From assembly GCF_950023065.1 (NCBI RefSeq), contig NC_088681.1, forward strand, positions 43,310,836-43,374,835: 64,000 nt of DNA. Direction: 5' to 3'. The notes below the pieces were generated by a model. That model saw only the letters and a program-made list of their open reading frames with translations, had not been told where the DNA came from and did no database searches. Below are positions 19,597-33,000 of this stretch, in pieces. Source of the stretch: Planococcus citri. Taxonomy: Eukaryota > Arthropoda > Insecta > Hemiptera > Pseudococcidae. Position 1 is the first letter of the stretch; each line of letters starts with the position of its first letter. A program made the position numbers and the translations under genes.

Positions 19597-20122
19597 CAGT
19601 CGGCCCCGCTTATAATGGTCGCATTTGTCCGAGGCAAATTGATTTTATTAAGCGGGTGATTTTATAAAGCGAACTTTTGAAAAAACACAATTTTCACATA
19701 AAAAATTTACTACAACTTTACAATGTACATGCATACTAAAAAGATGGATTAAAATTACGATAGGTACTCCCAAATTCGCGATTTAGGTACATGACATATC
19801 TATTTTTCAAATTTTCAAATGTTTAGACCTTTTTCCCTTTATCATCATTTGAGAGAAAGTTGTTAGAAATCAAAATTTAAAAATAAGAGAATAAGAAGTG
19901 AAAAATTCCAAAATTTTTGATTTAAAGTAGGTATGAAAAAACTAGCCATTTTCCCAAAAATACCTCAATATTTTCACAAAATGATTCTGCTAAGCGGGGA
20001 GTTTGATTACATTAAACGAGTGATTTTCTGTGTAATTAGGTACAAAAAATCGGGACCAAGCCATTTGATTGTATTAAACGGGTGATTTTATTAAGCGGAT
20101 CCATAATAAGCGGGGCCGACTG
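19597..20122. mobile_element. Mariner/pogo-like non-autonomous element, 526 bp
   Basis: Inverted ends CAGTCGGCCCCGCTTATAAT and ATAAGCGGGGCCGACTG are flanked by TA on both sides (19595-19596, 20123-20124), as in Tc1/mariner-type insertions. Inside, TTTTATTAAGCGG and related phrases repeat several times. No transposase. Confidence 0.82.
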
Positions 20123-20599
20123 TACCTACATGATTCATTTTTCTATTTAAATTTAAAACCCATCCTGACAGATGATTTTAATCAATTGATCAATCGATGG
20201 TCACGATCTTATAGTGAGATGTTACGTTATTCAATATTCATACAATAAGTATGAGGAGTAGTAATGCAATCAAGAAAGACTAACCTAAAGTCGACGCCCG
20301 GTTCTGGTTTTTGAAGATTTTACTACAGCCTTTCACCATCTTGAATTAACGTCCAAAAGAATTGAATTCTGAAACAAATCAATGTGCGAAATTAATAATT
20401 AGGCTACTTATAGGTACATACTTGATGAATAAGAAAAAAATTTCAGTCTACAAAAATAAAATTTCTACCATAGGAACAATTTCATTTAAAAGTACATAGG
20501 TAGGTAATCTAAATTATGGATTCAAGAACCTAAGGTGTTATTTAGCGAGATCAATTTAGAAACTGCAAAATAGTATAAACTTGGAAGCGTTTTTTTTTT

Positions 20600-21620
20600 T
20601 TTGAAAAAAGTACGTACTTGATCAGTAAAAATGATCAAAATAAGTCCTAAGACCGATATTAATTCCCCAAATCCAAAGTTCACAATTTCCAGCCATTCTG
20701 CAGCCTCCAGCGCGATTTTTCAATTTCTCCAGAATTTTGAATTTGCTCCAGAAGGCGTAAATATGCAGTTGGGCAGCTAAAAATCGAGTTGTGTGTTATA
20801 CTCGACCTTTAACGAGTTTATATACATTTGAGCCGATTTTAGGAGTGACACCTCAAGAGTGGTTTTTTGACCCAGCTTTTTTCAAAATTAAAAAATCCAA
20901 AAAATCAAAAGATAACCGTTTGTGAGGAAATTTTTGAAATTTGCGCGAATCGCTGTATTTCTTCAAGAATTAACCCCCGGGGCGTAAATTCTACCATTTT
21001 CAGCCGTTTTGGAGCGAGAGTGACACCTCAAAAAACCACTCTTGAGGTGTCACTCCCAAAATCGGCTCAAATGTAGATAAACTCGTTAAGCAGGGCGAGT
21101 ATAATACACAACTCGATTTTTAGCTGCCCAACTGCATATTCACGCCTTTTGGAGCAAATTCAAAATTCTGGAGAAATTGAAAAATTGCGCTGGAGGCTCC
21201 AGAATGGCTGGAAATGGTGAAATTTGGATTTGGGGGGTTAGTTTTGGACAAAATACAGCGATTCGCGTGACTTTCGAAAATTTCCACACAAACGGGAAAC
21301 TATTGATTTTTTTTATTTTTTAATTTTGAAAAAAAGCCACTTTTGAGGTGTCACTCTCAAAATCGGCTCAAATGTGGATAAACTCGTTAAACAGATCGAG
21401 TGTAATATACAACTCGATTTTTAGCTGCCCAACTTCAAATTCACGCTTTCTGGTGCAAATTAAAAACTCTGGAGAAATTGAAAAATCGCGCTGGAGGCTC
21501 CAGAATGGCTGGAAATGGTGAAATTTGGATTTGAGTAATTAATATGTATTACTTTTTGGGACTTATTTTGACCATTTTTATTGATCAAGTACGTTATACT
21601 TTCTAAAAAAAGCATAAATC
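20600..21620. mobile_element. Large foldback element, about 1 kb
   Basis: The outer arms are inverted: ACTTGATCAGTAAAAATGAT near 20619 and its inverse near 21570-21595. Inside, the block with CATTCTGCAGCCTCCAGCGC, AATCGAGTTGTG and GAGTGACACCTCAA occurs once inverted (20690-20870) and twice direct (about 21010-21220 and 21335-21530). No protein-coding content is recognised. It carries the R1 repeat core. Confidence 0.75.
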
Positions 21621-22272
21621 GCCAAAAACAGTCAATTTTGAATTTTCAAAAATTCGCCAAAAATCTAAAAGTGACACCTCAAGAGGTTCCCTTGTGAGAA
21701 AGTATAAATTTTGTCGAGTGAGTTCGAAAGTTCGCAAAATTTTCAAATCTTCGATTTTTAGAGAGTAGCTTAAAATTGAGAGAATCTAGGGTTTTGTTTA
21801 AAAATTTATGGGTACCAAACTAGACCAAAAGAGCATGTCTTAACACCCTCCCCCTCAGTAACCAAAATGTTAAGAGCCTATCAAGTTCATTTTTGGATTT
21901 TTGACAAATTTTTGGAAATTCTAAAAAATTTAAAAACGCTGTTTTAAAGGCAATTTTTGAAATTTTTTACAAAATATTTTTTTGGGCAAAGTGAGCAAAT
22001 TTGAGTGATTTCTCAAATTCAACTCTCACACATCAACAACTACTAGTTTTGGGCAATTCTGGAGCCTCTAGTGATTTTTCAATTTCCTCCAGAAATTACA
22101 AATCACTTTCGAAGGGCCAAAAATGAACTTCGGCAACTGTAACATTGATCTGTCGCTCGGTGGGCAGGAGATTCTCTCGACTGTTTTAGGCAGATACAGC
22201 GAAATTCCAGAATTGCCAGCAAAAATTTTATTTTTGGAATGTGTTTGTAAGGTTCATATGTAGAAGTAAAAT
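21621..22272. repeat. R1 repeat fragment and AT-rich spacer
   Basis: 22020-22120 (CTCTCACACATCAACAACT, then GGAGCCTCTAGTG) is alike to 36763-36850 and, inverted, to 44520-44610. The rest is low-complexity AT-rich sequence. No gene. Confidence 0.5.
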
Positions 22273-22620
22273 GTGAGTGTAGCAGAAAATCTGACGTCAT
22301 ATTCGTGCTCAGCGGTATGTATCGAATCATAAGAAAACGACACCAAAATCATCGAAGTAAGTTTATTTTAAAAATCTTAAAAATTAAGGTGGGGGCTGAG
22401 GGGTCCGGAGGGGCTGTGTGAGTGTAAAACAAAATTAGACGTCATGCTCAGCGGTATCGAATCATAAGAAAACGACATCAAAATCATCGAAGTAAGTTTA
22501 TTTTAAAAAATCTTTTTAAAAAGGTGGGAGCTGAGGGGTCCGGAAGGGCTATGTGAGTGTAAAACAAAATCTGACGTCATATTCGTGCTCAGCGGTATCG
22601 AATCATAAGAAAACGACACC
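22273..22620. repeat. Tandem repeat, 145/135-bp units, 2.5 copies
   Basis: GTGAGTGTA recurs at 22273, 22418 and 22553, followed each time by GACGTCAT, GCTCAGCGGTAT and CGAATCATAAGAAAACGACA, and (first two units) AAAATCATCGAAGTAAGTTT. The middle copy has lost the ATTCGT part. Confidence 0.8.
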
Positions 22621-22639
22621 CTACTCATTGATATTCATG

Positions 22640-23999
22640 TTTCACAAAATTCCAAAATCACCCCCCTCCCCCCCCCCCCTTAAGACACATTTTTTCAACT
22701 TATCAGCACGCAAAAAACGTGTTTATAAAATTGTACCTCGCAATCTTGATTGATAATAGGCATAAAAAAATTTAAAAAACCGCCATTTTGAGGGGTAAAT
22801 ATGAGGGGAGGGGGTTGAAAATTTTTGTGGGGATACATAACATACTGAAAAATTTTCAAAATCGGTTAAAATGGGACTGAGAAAAGTGTTATTGAAATTT
22901 CAGAAAAGGGGGGTTACCCAAAAAAGGGAGGGCGTGTGGATCTGAAATTTTTCACGCGGAAGTTCCATGCCGATATCAACTCGAACGCTTTCGGGGACCA
23001 TTTCACCCCTCTTAGGCGCCTATAGTCTACGTATTTTTCAGGAAACCCTCCTTTTTTGAATGGTTGTGGTTCCACCCCCCTTGAACATACAAGGAAAGTT
23101 GATACATCATTAGATTGGAAATTTGACATAGATTATTTTATCTAATAACATATTTTTCGCTCAAATGCAATGCGGGGCAGAAAATGGCGAAAAACTGATT
23201 TTGGGGGGGCTAAGATCCACTCTGGAGGAGAACGCACACCCGGTTGGGTGGGGGAAGTTGTGCGGTTTTACTTCTATGTACCTTATATAAACATACTCCA
23301 ACAATAAAATCTTTGCTGACAATTATGTCATAATTCAGTTATTTTTAGTTCCAACTTTCCTGGATTATGACGTCCTTCCGCGAAGATTTGATTTTTTCCT
23401 TACATTTTCTGGAACTTACAAAATGTTCAAAAATTCATTTTTTTACCGATCTGGAAATTTTGCGGTAACCACCTAAAACGATTGAACGAGTGTCCACTGT
23501 CCAATAAGTACCGACTAAAGTTATAACTGTTGTGCTACAGTTTTGATTTTTTCCCTCATTTTTGGCCTAAATTCGATTTTTAAAAATTCACCAATAATCG
23601 AAGAACGCACTTTAGCACTTGAAATTTTGACAGGTGATAAATTTTTGCATGATCTTTCGATATACCTTTGTAAAGTTTGAAAAAGTTCGTGCAAGTCCTA
23701 TGTTAAAACGCAAAATCTGCGATTTCGGCTGACCTGTCAATCAAAATGGCTGCCATTTTGTAAGTAAGGCCAACTTTTTTTTGGCAAGTTTGCTTTAAAA
23801 TGTTCCTTAGGATGTCCTCTTTAAGAAAAAAATTGTCCCGGAGGATCGGCGGGGGGGGGGGTGCAATTACTCCTGTTGTCATATGCCGGACTATAATTCT
23901 TCTTTGATTATTTTCATTCTACATATTTCAACCGGACGTCAACATGTGCTTGATGTTTTAATGCTCCCGAGTTCGATCTTCAACAGGCACTTACAGGGT
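22640..23999. other. Repeat-like spacer
   Basis: This stretch contains C-rich and G-rich runs (22663-22679, 22805, 23205, 23851-23862). The 23420-23530 part resembles 44390-44520 (ATTCAAAAATTCA, ACCGACTAAAGTTATA). No gene supported. Confidence 0.4.
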
Positions 24000-26000
24000 T
24001 GAACATTATGAAGAGATGATGATTATTGACGTCTAGATGAGAAAAGGTCGCGACGTCGAGTCGATCAAATTATCCCGAGGTACGCCGCCGTCGGCTGTAC
24101 ACCAATTACGTATGCGAATTTGTTGACGAACAGCAGTCTGTGCGATGAAACGAGTGAGAGGGAAGAAGAAGGAATATGGTATTTACTGCGTAAAGAATCA
24201 TCTCTCTACACGCCGTTTATATTGTTTTCAACACAATAGCAGGATGAACCCACGTATCAATATCAATTATTCAAAAGCGGCTTTTTCGGATACATCGTAT
24301 CATTAATATCACTCGAACCGTGTATAATTCAGGATCGGTGGTGTTCTCTCGGTCTCACCCCCTCTTACCCTTTCACCACCACTTAAAGACTCCGGGATCG
24401 TATTCGCTGGTAGCATTTTCAAGATGAAGCAGACGTCGAGGAAGCGAGAGAAAAAAATTCCCGAGTTAACAAAATCATCGAAGCCTATTATGTAATACAC
24501 GAGTAACTTTTAACAAGCTCCTTATAGACGATGGTGAAACTAGTTTATAGTATTTACATGGGTTCTATTATGCGCGCGCAATCAGCGTTTGTTTGTTAAT
24601 TTTTCGGCTTCTTCTTTATCCATTGATCCGATTAAAACGATATTCTTAATGGGGGGTCTTGCACTGCAAAGGCGAGGCATGGTGGCGGCGACGGTGGTGT
24701 ATACGTTACGCCTTACTGTAGTTAACGACCTTTTTACAAACGTAACAATACCAGACGATGATACGCTTTTCGCGGCCTACTATTACTATTTTTTTGTTGT
24801 TGTAAGTATGTATTTAAAATTCGCTTCGATGGGTACAAATTTTCCGGTATGGGATTATTGCAGAATATGAGCCTAGATACTCGTAAGTATACGATGGCCA
24901 ATTAGCGAGGTATGAGCGACGATGACGACGAAGTTGGATGGAAAAGAGCGTGAAAATTTCGTTGGCGCTGAACTACGAGTATATGAGAAGCTCTGGCCGA
25001 AAAAGAGTAGTTATAAGGAAGAGAGTCGGCGGCGTAGGATGGTTAATTCATTAAAAGAGGCGCGGGTGGGCTCGCTTTGTTCGAAATTTATCTCGACTTA
25101 TTTAATGATTTAGGTCCGTAAAAGACGAAGAAGAAGCTGTAGGTGGAGCAGCGACCGACGCAGGCAACAGCAGATACACTGGCAGAACATAGCTGAAAAA
25201 TGTATAGATATAGTATATATTTGGCAAAACGAGAAGAAAAGTAAAAAAGTTTTTGTTTTTAAAAGCTCGCGTAAACTTTCTTAATGTAAGCTGATAAAAT
25301 TGACAGACTCGGGCTCTTGTTAAAAATCAACCCCCTTTTTGAAAGCTTTTTAAAAGATCAGACAATAGCGTCGAGTTGTGCGGAGTGTTTAAAGTTTTTT
25401 CCTTTTTTTTCTTCTCTTCTTCTTCTTCTTCTTCTTGTACACACAGAGATGTTTTTAAACTTCAAAAGACTTAAGTGAGAAGTTGAATCTTGGATATCTT
25501 CGCGATATAATGGCCGGGGAAGAAGTGTAGAAAAAAAACGAAGAAAATACGATAAAAGAGCGCGTAATCTGGCTTCTCCTATTTTTTTGGTACAGGCTCG
25601 ACGATTCGCTTGTAATGTTTGAGGTATACAGTGAGAAGGAAAAAGAGGGAAAGCCTTTTGTTTGAAATACGAAGAAGTATAGCGCGTGGTTTCGTTTCGA
25701 AGACGATAATTAAAATTTTCCGCAAAGATAATAGTCTGCCGCCGACGCGAGATGGTTAAATTAGACTTTATTGTAAGCTATGGGTGGAGTTGTTCGAGGG
25801 ATCTGTAGGTACGTGATGCTGTGCGATTACTTGCACGAGTTAAGAAGATTTGAGTGGAATTTTTCGCGTTTGAGAGTCATATTACCTGTTGAACGAAGCC
25901 AGAGAGTGTTGAAAGATTTTTTGATATTTTGTTTATAAAAATAGAGAGAAAAAAATTAGTGAGTGAATTAAGATATCGTAGGTATGTACTTAAGGTGTAT
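24000..26000. other. Unique CG-richer stretch without a supported gene
   Basis: The sequence shows many CGACG words and few recognisable repeats apart from a CTT microsatellite (about 25413-25436). Short open frames at 24589 and 24922 have no recognisable family. It could hold regulatory or UTR sequence of an unseen gene. Confidence 0.35.
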
Positions 26001-28060
26001 TTTGATGTTAATAAGTAAATGTGTCTACGTTTTTGGAATTCTTCATAGTGGCGAGGGGAGGGGCAGGGTCTCACATGAAGATAGGAATATGGGACTTTCA
26101 AGTGCTCGGAATTGACAGGAAAAAATTTTTTGGTGCGTGCTCATACTCTTCATCCAAGTATTCTCAGTCTCTCAGACCAGACGATCAAAGGTTTTTGGTG
26201 TCATTAATACAAGTTTCAGTACAGAGAAACAACAATTTTCATCACTCATTCCCTGGAATGTCATGTAGCTTGATTATAAAAATACGTCGTGTCGTATGGT
26301 TTATAATTTGTTTCACACGATTGATGATTTTTTCCTAATCGATGGATTGCCCTATGAATTTGAGTTCAATTTTTTGTGACATGATGAGATGCAGGTCATT
26401 TTTTAAGCAATTTTCACAAGGTGGCCAAGAGAGACAGTGACATAGCCAGGGGGAGGGGTGAAGGGGGTCATTGCCCCCACTCGCGAGGAAATTTTTTTTA
26501 CTAAAGCATGCAAAAATGGTCTTTTTTTGTTGTTGGGACCCATTTTTTCAAAAAAATTTGCTCTCGCTCTACTTGAGAAGTAATTTTACCATTGTTTTTA
26601 TAAAATCATTACACATCATGAAAGATTTTCAGAAAATTACCTCTAATTTCGATTTTTTTTTTATGCCTGAAAATCCGGTTTTGTCCCCTCCTTGAGATGT
26701 AATTTGAAAAATAGAACAACATCAATTTTAATGAAAGAATTCGGTTTGTCTAATCTCAACATTTTTCAAATTCAATCATAGGTTTTTTTGAAATTCTAAT
26801 TTTGCAGAAGAGAACCAAATTGGCCCGAGCGAAGTGAGGGCAAATGTTTATGAAAAAAATAAGAATTTTGAGGATAGATTGGTGATTTTGAGTGCAAACC
26901 ATAATTTTCTTGGGCAAATCGGATTTACATTGGTTTTGAAAGGGGAAAACTTTCGTGGCCAAATCGAATTTACTGGGTGGCCATTTGGCCAAGCACTTAT
27001 ATATCTTAAAAAATGCCCTGAATTGAGATGACCATTGTTACGAATTTCTCATTCTAAAAATACCTTTTGTACAGAAATGCTGAATGATAAGAAAATAATG
27101 CAAATTTTGTTAGTTCGTGGCTAAATTCATTCCTACTTTGAACGATTTTTTTTTTTTTCGTACTTGTAGAACTAACCAGAAGAGTATCTCAACCGTCTCA
27201 AAAATTTTTGAACCGGAGTGAAGGAACCACCAGTAAAGGTTTCAGGTGCTGAGATTCAGTTTTCAATTTTTGGTAAATTTTTAAAAATTCAAATTTGGCC
27301 CAAAAATGGGAAAAATCAAAATTTTATTAAATTAACGCATAAAACTGAAATTGGGTTAGTGCCCGATTTTCGACCTCCTGAGTTGATTGATGATGGTTTC
27401 GAACTGTTCCAGATCCTTTCGCAGATTCTTGGACTCTCCAATTTCGAAAAAAAACACCACCTGGATTTACCATAAGTGTGACTCATTTGATCTATTTACG
27501 TAGGCGCATATTTTCAAAATATTCTTGCGCTGGATCAAATCCAAAATTTTCTGCATTGTTTTTGAAAAAAAAAAAATGAGAGAGATCAAAATCCACCGGA
27601 AGATTATTATCAGTTCTCACCAATTGACACGGGAGATAAAATGTTGAATCACTGATCTTTTCGCACTGGTTTTCAGTGATTTTTAAGAACAAATTTTGGT
27701 ATGTAGATAAGCTTCGATGAGAGATGATGAATGGCGTAAACCGCAGTTTTCAAATATGCATCGAGTAAGGAAAGAAATTAGCCCAGGAAGTATCGACTCC
27801 CGTCAAAATTGCCAAAAAGTGTTGCCAAAAATTAATGAAGATTTTGCCTTGTTTGCACAAATTCCAAAAGTCTCATTTTTTGCCCCAAAAATTCACTGAA
27901 AGTCTCGGTTTGTTGCCAAAAATTGCCAAAAAGCTTTGTATTTTTGCTGTAATGGTCAAAGTCTCGCGTTTTTCCAACATTTTCCGAAAAAAAGTCACGT
28001 ACTCGTATGATATTTTGAATTTTGAAATGGTTACTAACAGTTATGGAACATTTCTATAAA
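26001..28060. other. Repeat-derived spacer
   Basis: The phrase CAGTGACATAGCCAGGGGG at 26434 resembles a hAT-type terminus, but no matching right end was found. A CCCGAGCGAAGTGAGGGC motif at 26824 links this stretch to the interior of the element at 6898. No gene. Confidence 0.4.
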
Positions 28061-28694
28061 TGAATCGGTGAGAACAGAAAGGGGCTAAGTCCATTTTCGC
28101 AGTTTTCAGGAATAACAAAAAACTGATTCATTTGGAAATCTAAAATTTTTGGTAAACATGCTTAAGGTCATTGAAAGAGAACCCCAAGACACAATTTTTA
28201 GCACAGTTTCGAAAAAAAAATATTCACACCCGCCGGCGCTGTTGCTGCCTAAACAAATGGGACTTAGACCCTTTCTGCACTCAATCACCAAAATTTCTCT
28301 TGAAATTGCTCGGGCACGAATGGGGCTTGATTCTACATCTAAGTACATCACTTGGACTGCTATCTCGTTTAAATTGACCAAAAACCCCTTGAGGTGTAAA
28401 ACTTTCTGCCAAAGTTGTTAATTTTTTCGTCTTTTTTCAGTACATAGATGAACTTGAATTTCAAAAAATGGTCTTCTCAAAAATGTTTGTTATTTTTCAA
28501 AGAATTGAAAAAATTTAACAAAAAAGTTATAAATGCAGATCCGCCCTTTTTCTGCGCCCAAATACCACTTTCCCGGGAGATTTGCGGAAATCTGACATCA
28601 CCAGTCGATCCGCCGTATTTCAAAACCCACATATTCGTGAACATTTTTTTTCTCCAAAATTGTGACTTGGTCCCTTTCTGTTCTCACCGATTCA
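28061..28694. mobile_element. 634-bp TIR element with reiterated terminal motif
   Basis: TGAATCGGTGAGAACAGAAA at the left is matched by the inverse ending TTCTCACCGATTCA at 28694. Copies of the inner motif (GACTTAGACCCTTTCTGCAC) lie at about 28260-28285 and, more diverged, at 28540-28565, both in right-end orientation. The layout matches the elements at 8360 and 17052. Confidence 0.78.
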
Positions 28695-31259
28695 AATGTA
28701 GGTAGTTGGGTGAGTGGGGAGTTTTCATAATTTTCAAGAAATGGTTTTCTAAAATTTTACTACATATTCAAAATCAATTCTCTGCAACATTGCTCTTCAC
28801 AAATTTTTTTAAAAAAAAAGGCTTGATTTTCACGTAAAATTGAAAAACTATTTTCGTGAGTTGAAAAAAATGTAATTTTTCGAACATTCGCGGACTTGTA
28901 AGTAAGGAGGATAAAGAGATTTCTAATTTTTAAAAAACTGATTACATTCGCCATTTTCATTCGGCATCTCAAATCGCACCTTGGACGGTTATAGAGCCAA
29001 TTTTTCAATTTTTGGTTTTTAGAGTTTAGAAATTTAAAAAACTACGTTTTTTCGAAAATGACCATTCGGTATTATTTTTCCAAGAATTTCCATAATCGGC
29101 AATCACATCATAATACGAATAACTATTTTTCAATTTTGAATTACCTACTCGAAGGCTACCAACTTTTTTTTTAATACCCAAGTATTTCGCAATTTTTTTC
29201 TAAACTACATATTACAATGTTATTCCAAAGAAGACACTACTATCAAATTTTACGAAGAAAGATTACAAAAATCAATATTTTTTGTGAATTCTCCAGTCTT
29301 TTGTTACACTTAGTCATTTACTCCGTACTTGTTAGTATATTTTGCGTAACTTCAAATTATTCCATGGGCCTAAGCGTATGTTTCTATAAAAGCCTACACT
29401 TCGTTTACGTAAATTATTTGACCTTCTATGCAGAAAACAGCGAAAAAAATCTCCATAACACAATTTCTCAATTACTCCGTGCACCTTGCGATACACTACA
29501 TCTGCATTACAATCATACTCCAAACACCAATTCACTCCGAGCCATATACGAGTATGTACTTATTCATACATAGGTCTACACGTATAAATATTTGTATGTA
29601 TAAAACTTCTCGACTACGTTACAAAAATAATATCAACCAACAAACGTGAAACAAAATAATCAACCAAAAAAAAAAAAAAGATGAAAAAGATGAACCCAAA
29701 CAAAAAAAAATTCATAGGTACCATTATATTCTCTACACGTGTAACACTATAACAATACTATATCGTTGAAATGGAGAGAAAACCAAAGTCAGCAGGGGAA
29801 AAAATAACAACGTATAACAAACGAGGAGGGAAAAAACTTGCAACTTTCATTTTATTCGGTAATTGCTGAAAAATCTGGAAAACAAGCTGGCTTTTAAGAG
29901 GTTACATTAATGGTAATTACATGGCAGTAGGTACGTATTATCTTTTCGGAGGGTACTTTCATGCCCCTGAGGGTACGCCATGTTTATAGTGAACGACGTG
30001 AGCCAATAAGAATCGCGCAAAGGTTAATTTACCAAATCGTTGGCTTTAGCGCTTACAATACGCTTCGAAAATTATCACCCTTCGCGTCAACGCAGCTATT
30101 TTGAAGCGAGGTGCGGCGACGCGACTGCTACACTATACAGTAATGTAATTTATTTTCTCTCCTCTCTTATATGCTATATAGAGTTCTAACACAAACGCCA
30201 TCAAGTACGTTATAAAGAGACATTACAATACCCGAGCAACCTACATTAAAAAGCCGTATCAAAATTAAACCGACGACGTATTTCATTGGTATAACAAAAA
30301 TCGTCAATAAAATTTTCAAATTACAAATTAAAACGTTTTATAAAAGTTTATACTCGGGGTTGAATTTTCAAAAACAATTCGAAACTTACAAATCGAACAC
30401 GAGTATAGAAACCTTCGAGCAATTAAGAAAAAGGAAACAGATTTTTACAAATCGTTGGTAGATATAAAATTGAATCACCTTAAAAAAAAAAATAATATAG
30501 ATTTTGAACGCAGAAAACAGACGATACACGTGTCCACGATAATGAATTTGATTTCTCGATGTCGAAATAGGCATATTTCAAATAAATTGTTCGAAAATGA
30601 TAACCGCAGGATATACATGACGAAAATGATTCGTTTTTCGTTCCATAAGATATCTACACGTTGTACGTAAGCCCTTATGCAGGTATCCCTCTTCGAGGTC
30701 GTTCATCGTATCAAAATATCTAAATATTTGTCGAAAGCTACGAATCGATTTTTCTTTACAAAACAATAATAAATTTTTACCCGCAAGAAGGGGAGGGGCC
30801 TAAATCCCCAAAGGCGACGAACTACATACACTTTTTTGGCCTATTATAAAATTTGAAGAGCAAAAAACTCACTCATATTATGATGTACACCCAAATTACA
30901 GAGGAATAAGTGTAAAATCAAGATATTAATTTTTTGGTGGTGGGGAGTGGCTTATAATTGGACATAAAATTTTTAAGAAAAATTCTATGCAACCTTTCAA
31001 ATATCAAGCTGAAATCCAAAATTTGAATCTTTTTGATTCCATGGAGGATAAAATATACCCCCTCCTTCAATAAATTGCAATTTTTGAAAAATTCAAATGC
31101 TTACCTTCAACGCCGCTTAAAATTATTCCGACCGCTGGATTCTCGCATACGATTTCCCGAATTAATATATTCCTCGAATGAATTTTCCCTAAAAGCATGT
31201 ATTTCCAAATGTAAAAATTTCCTGCTATTTTATAGTAACCTTACACAACTTTAAAGCAA
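28695..31259. other. Spacer with one CG-richer block
   Basis: The block 29920-30140, with GAGGGTACGCCATGTTTATA and a CCAAT word, is unlike its AT-rich surroundings and may be conserved non-coding sequence. The remainder is AT-rich. A 118-codon frame at 29217 has no supporting features. Confidence 0.35.
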
Positions 31260-33000
31260 TTTTGACAAAAAAATGAATCTTCCCTGGAAATTTGACGGGA
31301 AAAAGTAGGATTTTGGCAGCAAAAAAAAGTAAGACTTTTAGGCAAGTTGAAAAAATTACGTCATTTTGGGATTCTTTTTTACAGTTTTTGCAAAACAGTA
31401 AAATTATTTGCAAAAAAAAATTGTTTCTTGTTAAGTAATTCTGATTTTTTTTTAAAAAAACTATTTTTTTTTTGCAATTTTGGCAAAAAAGCAGATTTTT
31501 TGCTACAATAAAACAGGACTTTCAAGAAATGTTGACTTAAAAAAAAATTTCTGTATTTATTTTTCCAATAAAAAAAGACATTCAGATAACTTTGACTAAA
31601 AATCCGGTTTTTTGATAATTTTTTTATTAAAAAAATGGGCACTTCGTGCAATTTTGGCCAACAAAGCAGGTACGATTTTTTGATAATTTTGGTAAAAAAC
31701 TGTTTTTTTTTCGACAAAAAAAGCAAGACTTTCTGAAATTGTTTTTTAAATGACATCGATTTTCTATAGGTACTTAAGGGCTTCTTAAGCACGTTTAAAA
31801 ATAAAAAATCAGCATAGTCGAAATCAATTTTATAGAGAATTAAATTGGGGAATATATATTGGCACGACAGAAAAAGTGATTCGAACGACAAAATAGGGTA
31901 TTTCAACGGCAATTTATTGTGAACTATGGTTCAGCACGACAATTTAGGTAATACGAACGACAATTCGATTTCATACAACGACGAAAGAAATATAATCCAC
32001 GTCCAAATAAAATGTTGACCCCCCCCCCCCCCCCTAAAAAATATTGCTCGGAAAAATACATGATTTCCCGCCTAAAAAAATGCAGAAAAATAACTCACTT
32101 TTCTGAAGAAAAAAAAAGAATTGTTAAAATAAACAAATAATTTTACGAATGAGAAGTCCTTCATTTTTTGAAAAAATTCCTTTTTCAAGTTGAATTCAAA
32201 AAAGTTTTGTTTTCCATAAAAACTTGAAATTTCTCGCAGAAATTGCTAAAAATTGTGGAAAATTTGTAGATTTTTTTTTAGTTGCTAAAATTGTGAAACA
32301 GTTTTTTTTGTCAACATATTTTTCATAATTAATTGTCAAAAAGTCCTTCTTTTTTTCAGAATTATCTACCAAATAAATTCTGCTTACTACAAAACTGCCA
32401 AAAATCTTGCTTTTACAAAAATTGCCATCAGTTTTCTATTTTTTTGAAAAAAATTTCCTTTCATGTTTTTTGGTGAAATTCCAAAAAAAAACTAGCCCAA
32501 ATCGCTAAAAATAAACTGTTTGTTTTTTTTCTAACATTGTGAACAAGTTTTAATTTTTTGGTCAAAACCACCAAAAAAATGTTGCTTTTCATCGAACCAA
32601 TCTAAAAATCTCGTTTTTCTGCCAAAATAACTGTCAAAAAATCTTACTTTTTGTTAAAACTACCCATAAGTTTGGTCCTCCAATTACTCCTATCTTCTTC
32701 CGTTGGCCAAAAAAGCACGTTCAAACACTTTTTTTAACATTCAAAAAGTGGAATTTTTGAAAAATATTGACGTGGAGGGGACACAAAGGAACGGCTTTAG
32801 TCAGTCCCGAATAACTCATTTTAAAAATCAAGTATTTCAAAAAAAAACTGAACCAACCAAAAATATAAAGTTTCAAACTGGAGTCGGGTCCAGCCAATAA
32901 TTCAATATTCATAAATTTATGTACTCCCCCCTCCCTCCTCCAGAAATCTATTGAATTTGATTAAAAATTACAAAAAAAAAATGCCTTTCACGAAATTTTT
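31260..33000. repeat. Degenerate AT-rich array of TTTTTGGCAAAAA-like units
   Basis: Phrases such as GCAATTTTGGCAAAAAA and AAAAGCAAGACTTT recur irregularly at 25-60 bp steps, on both strands. A 177-codon minus-strand frame inside is only Lys/Phe/Leu low complexity. A C-run lies near 32018-32034 and a small 71-bp repeat (CACGACA, then CGAACGACA) at 31861-31970. Confidence 0.5.

Noticed and set aside
26434..27000. Possible hAT-type element starting CAGTGACATAGCCAGGGGG
   Set aside because: No matching right terminus or target duplication could be found, so it is kept only as a spacer remark.
31379..31912. 177-codon minus-strand open frame
   Set aside because: Lys/Phe/Leu-rich translation of a degenerate AT-rich array, not a protein.
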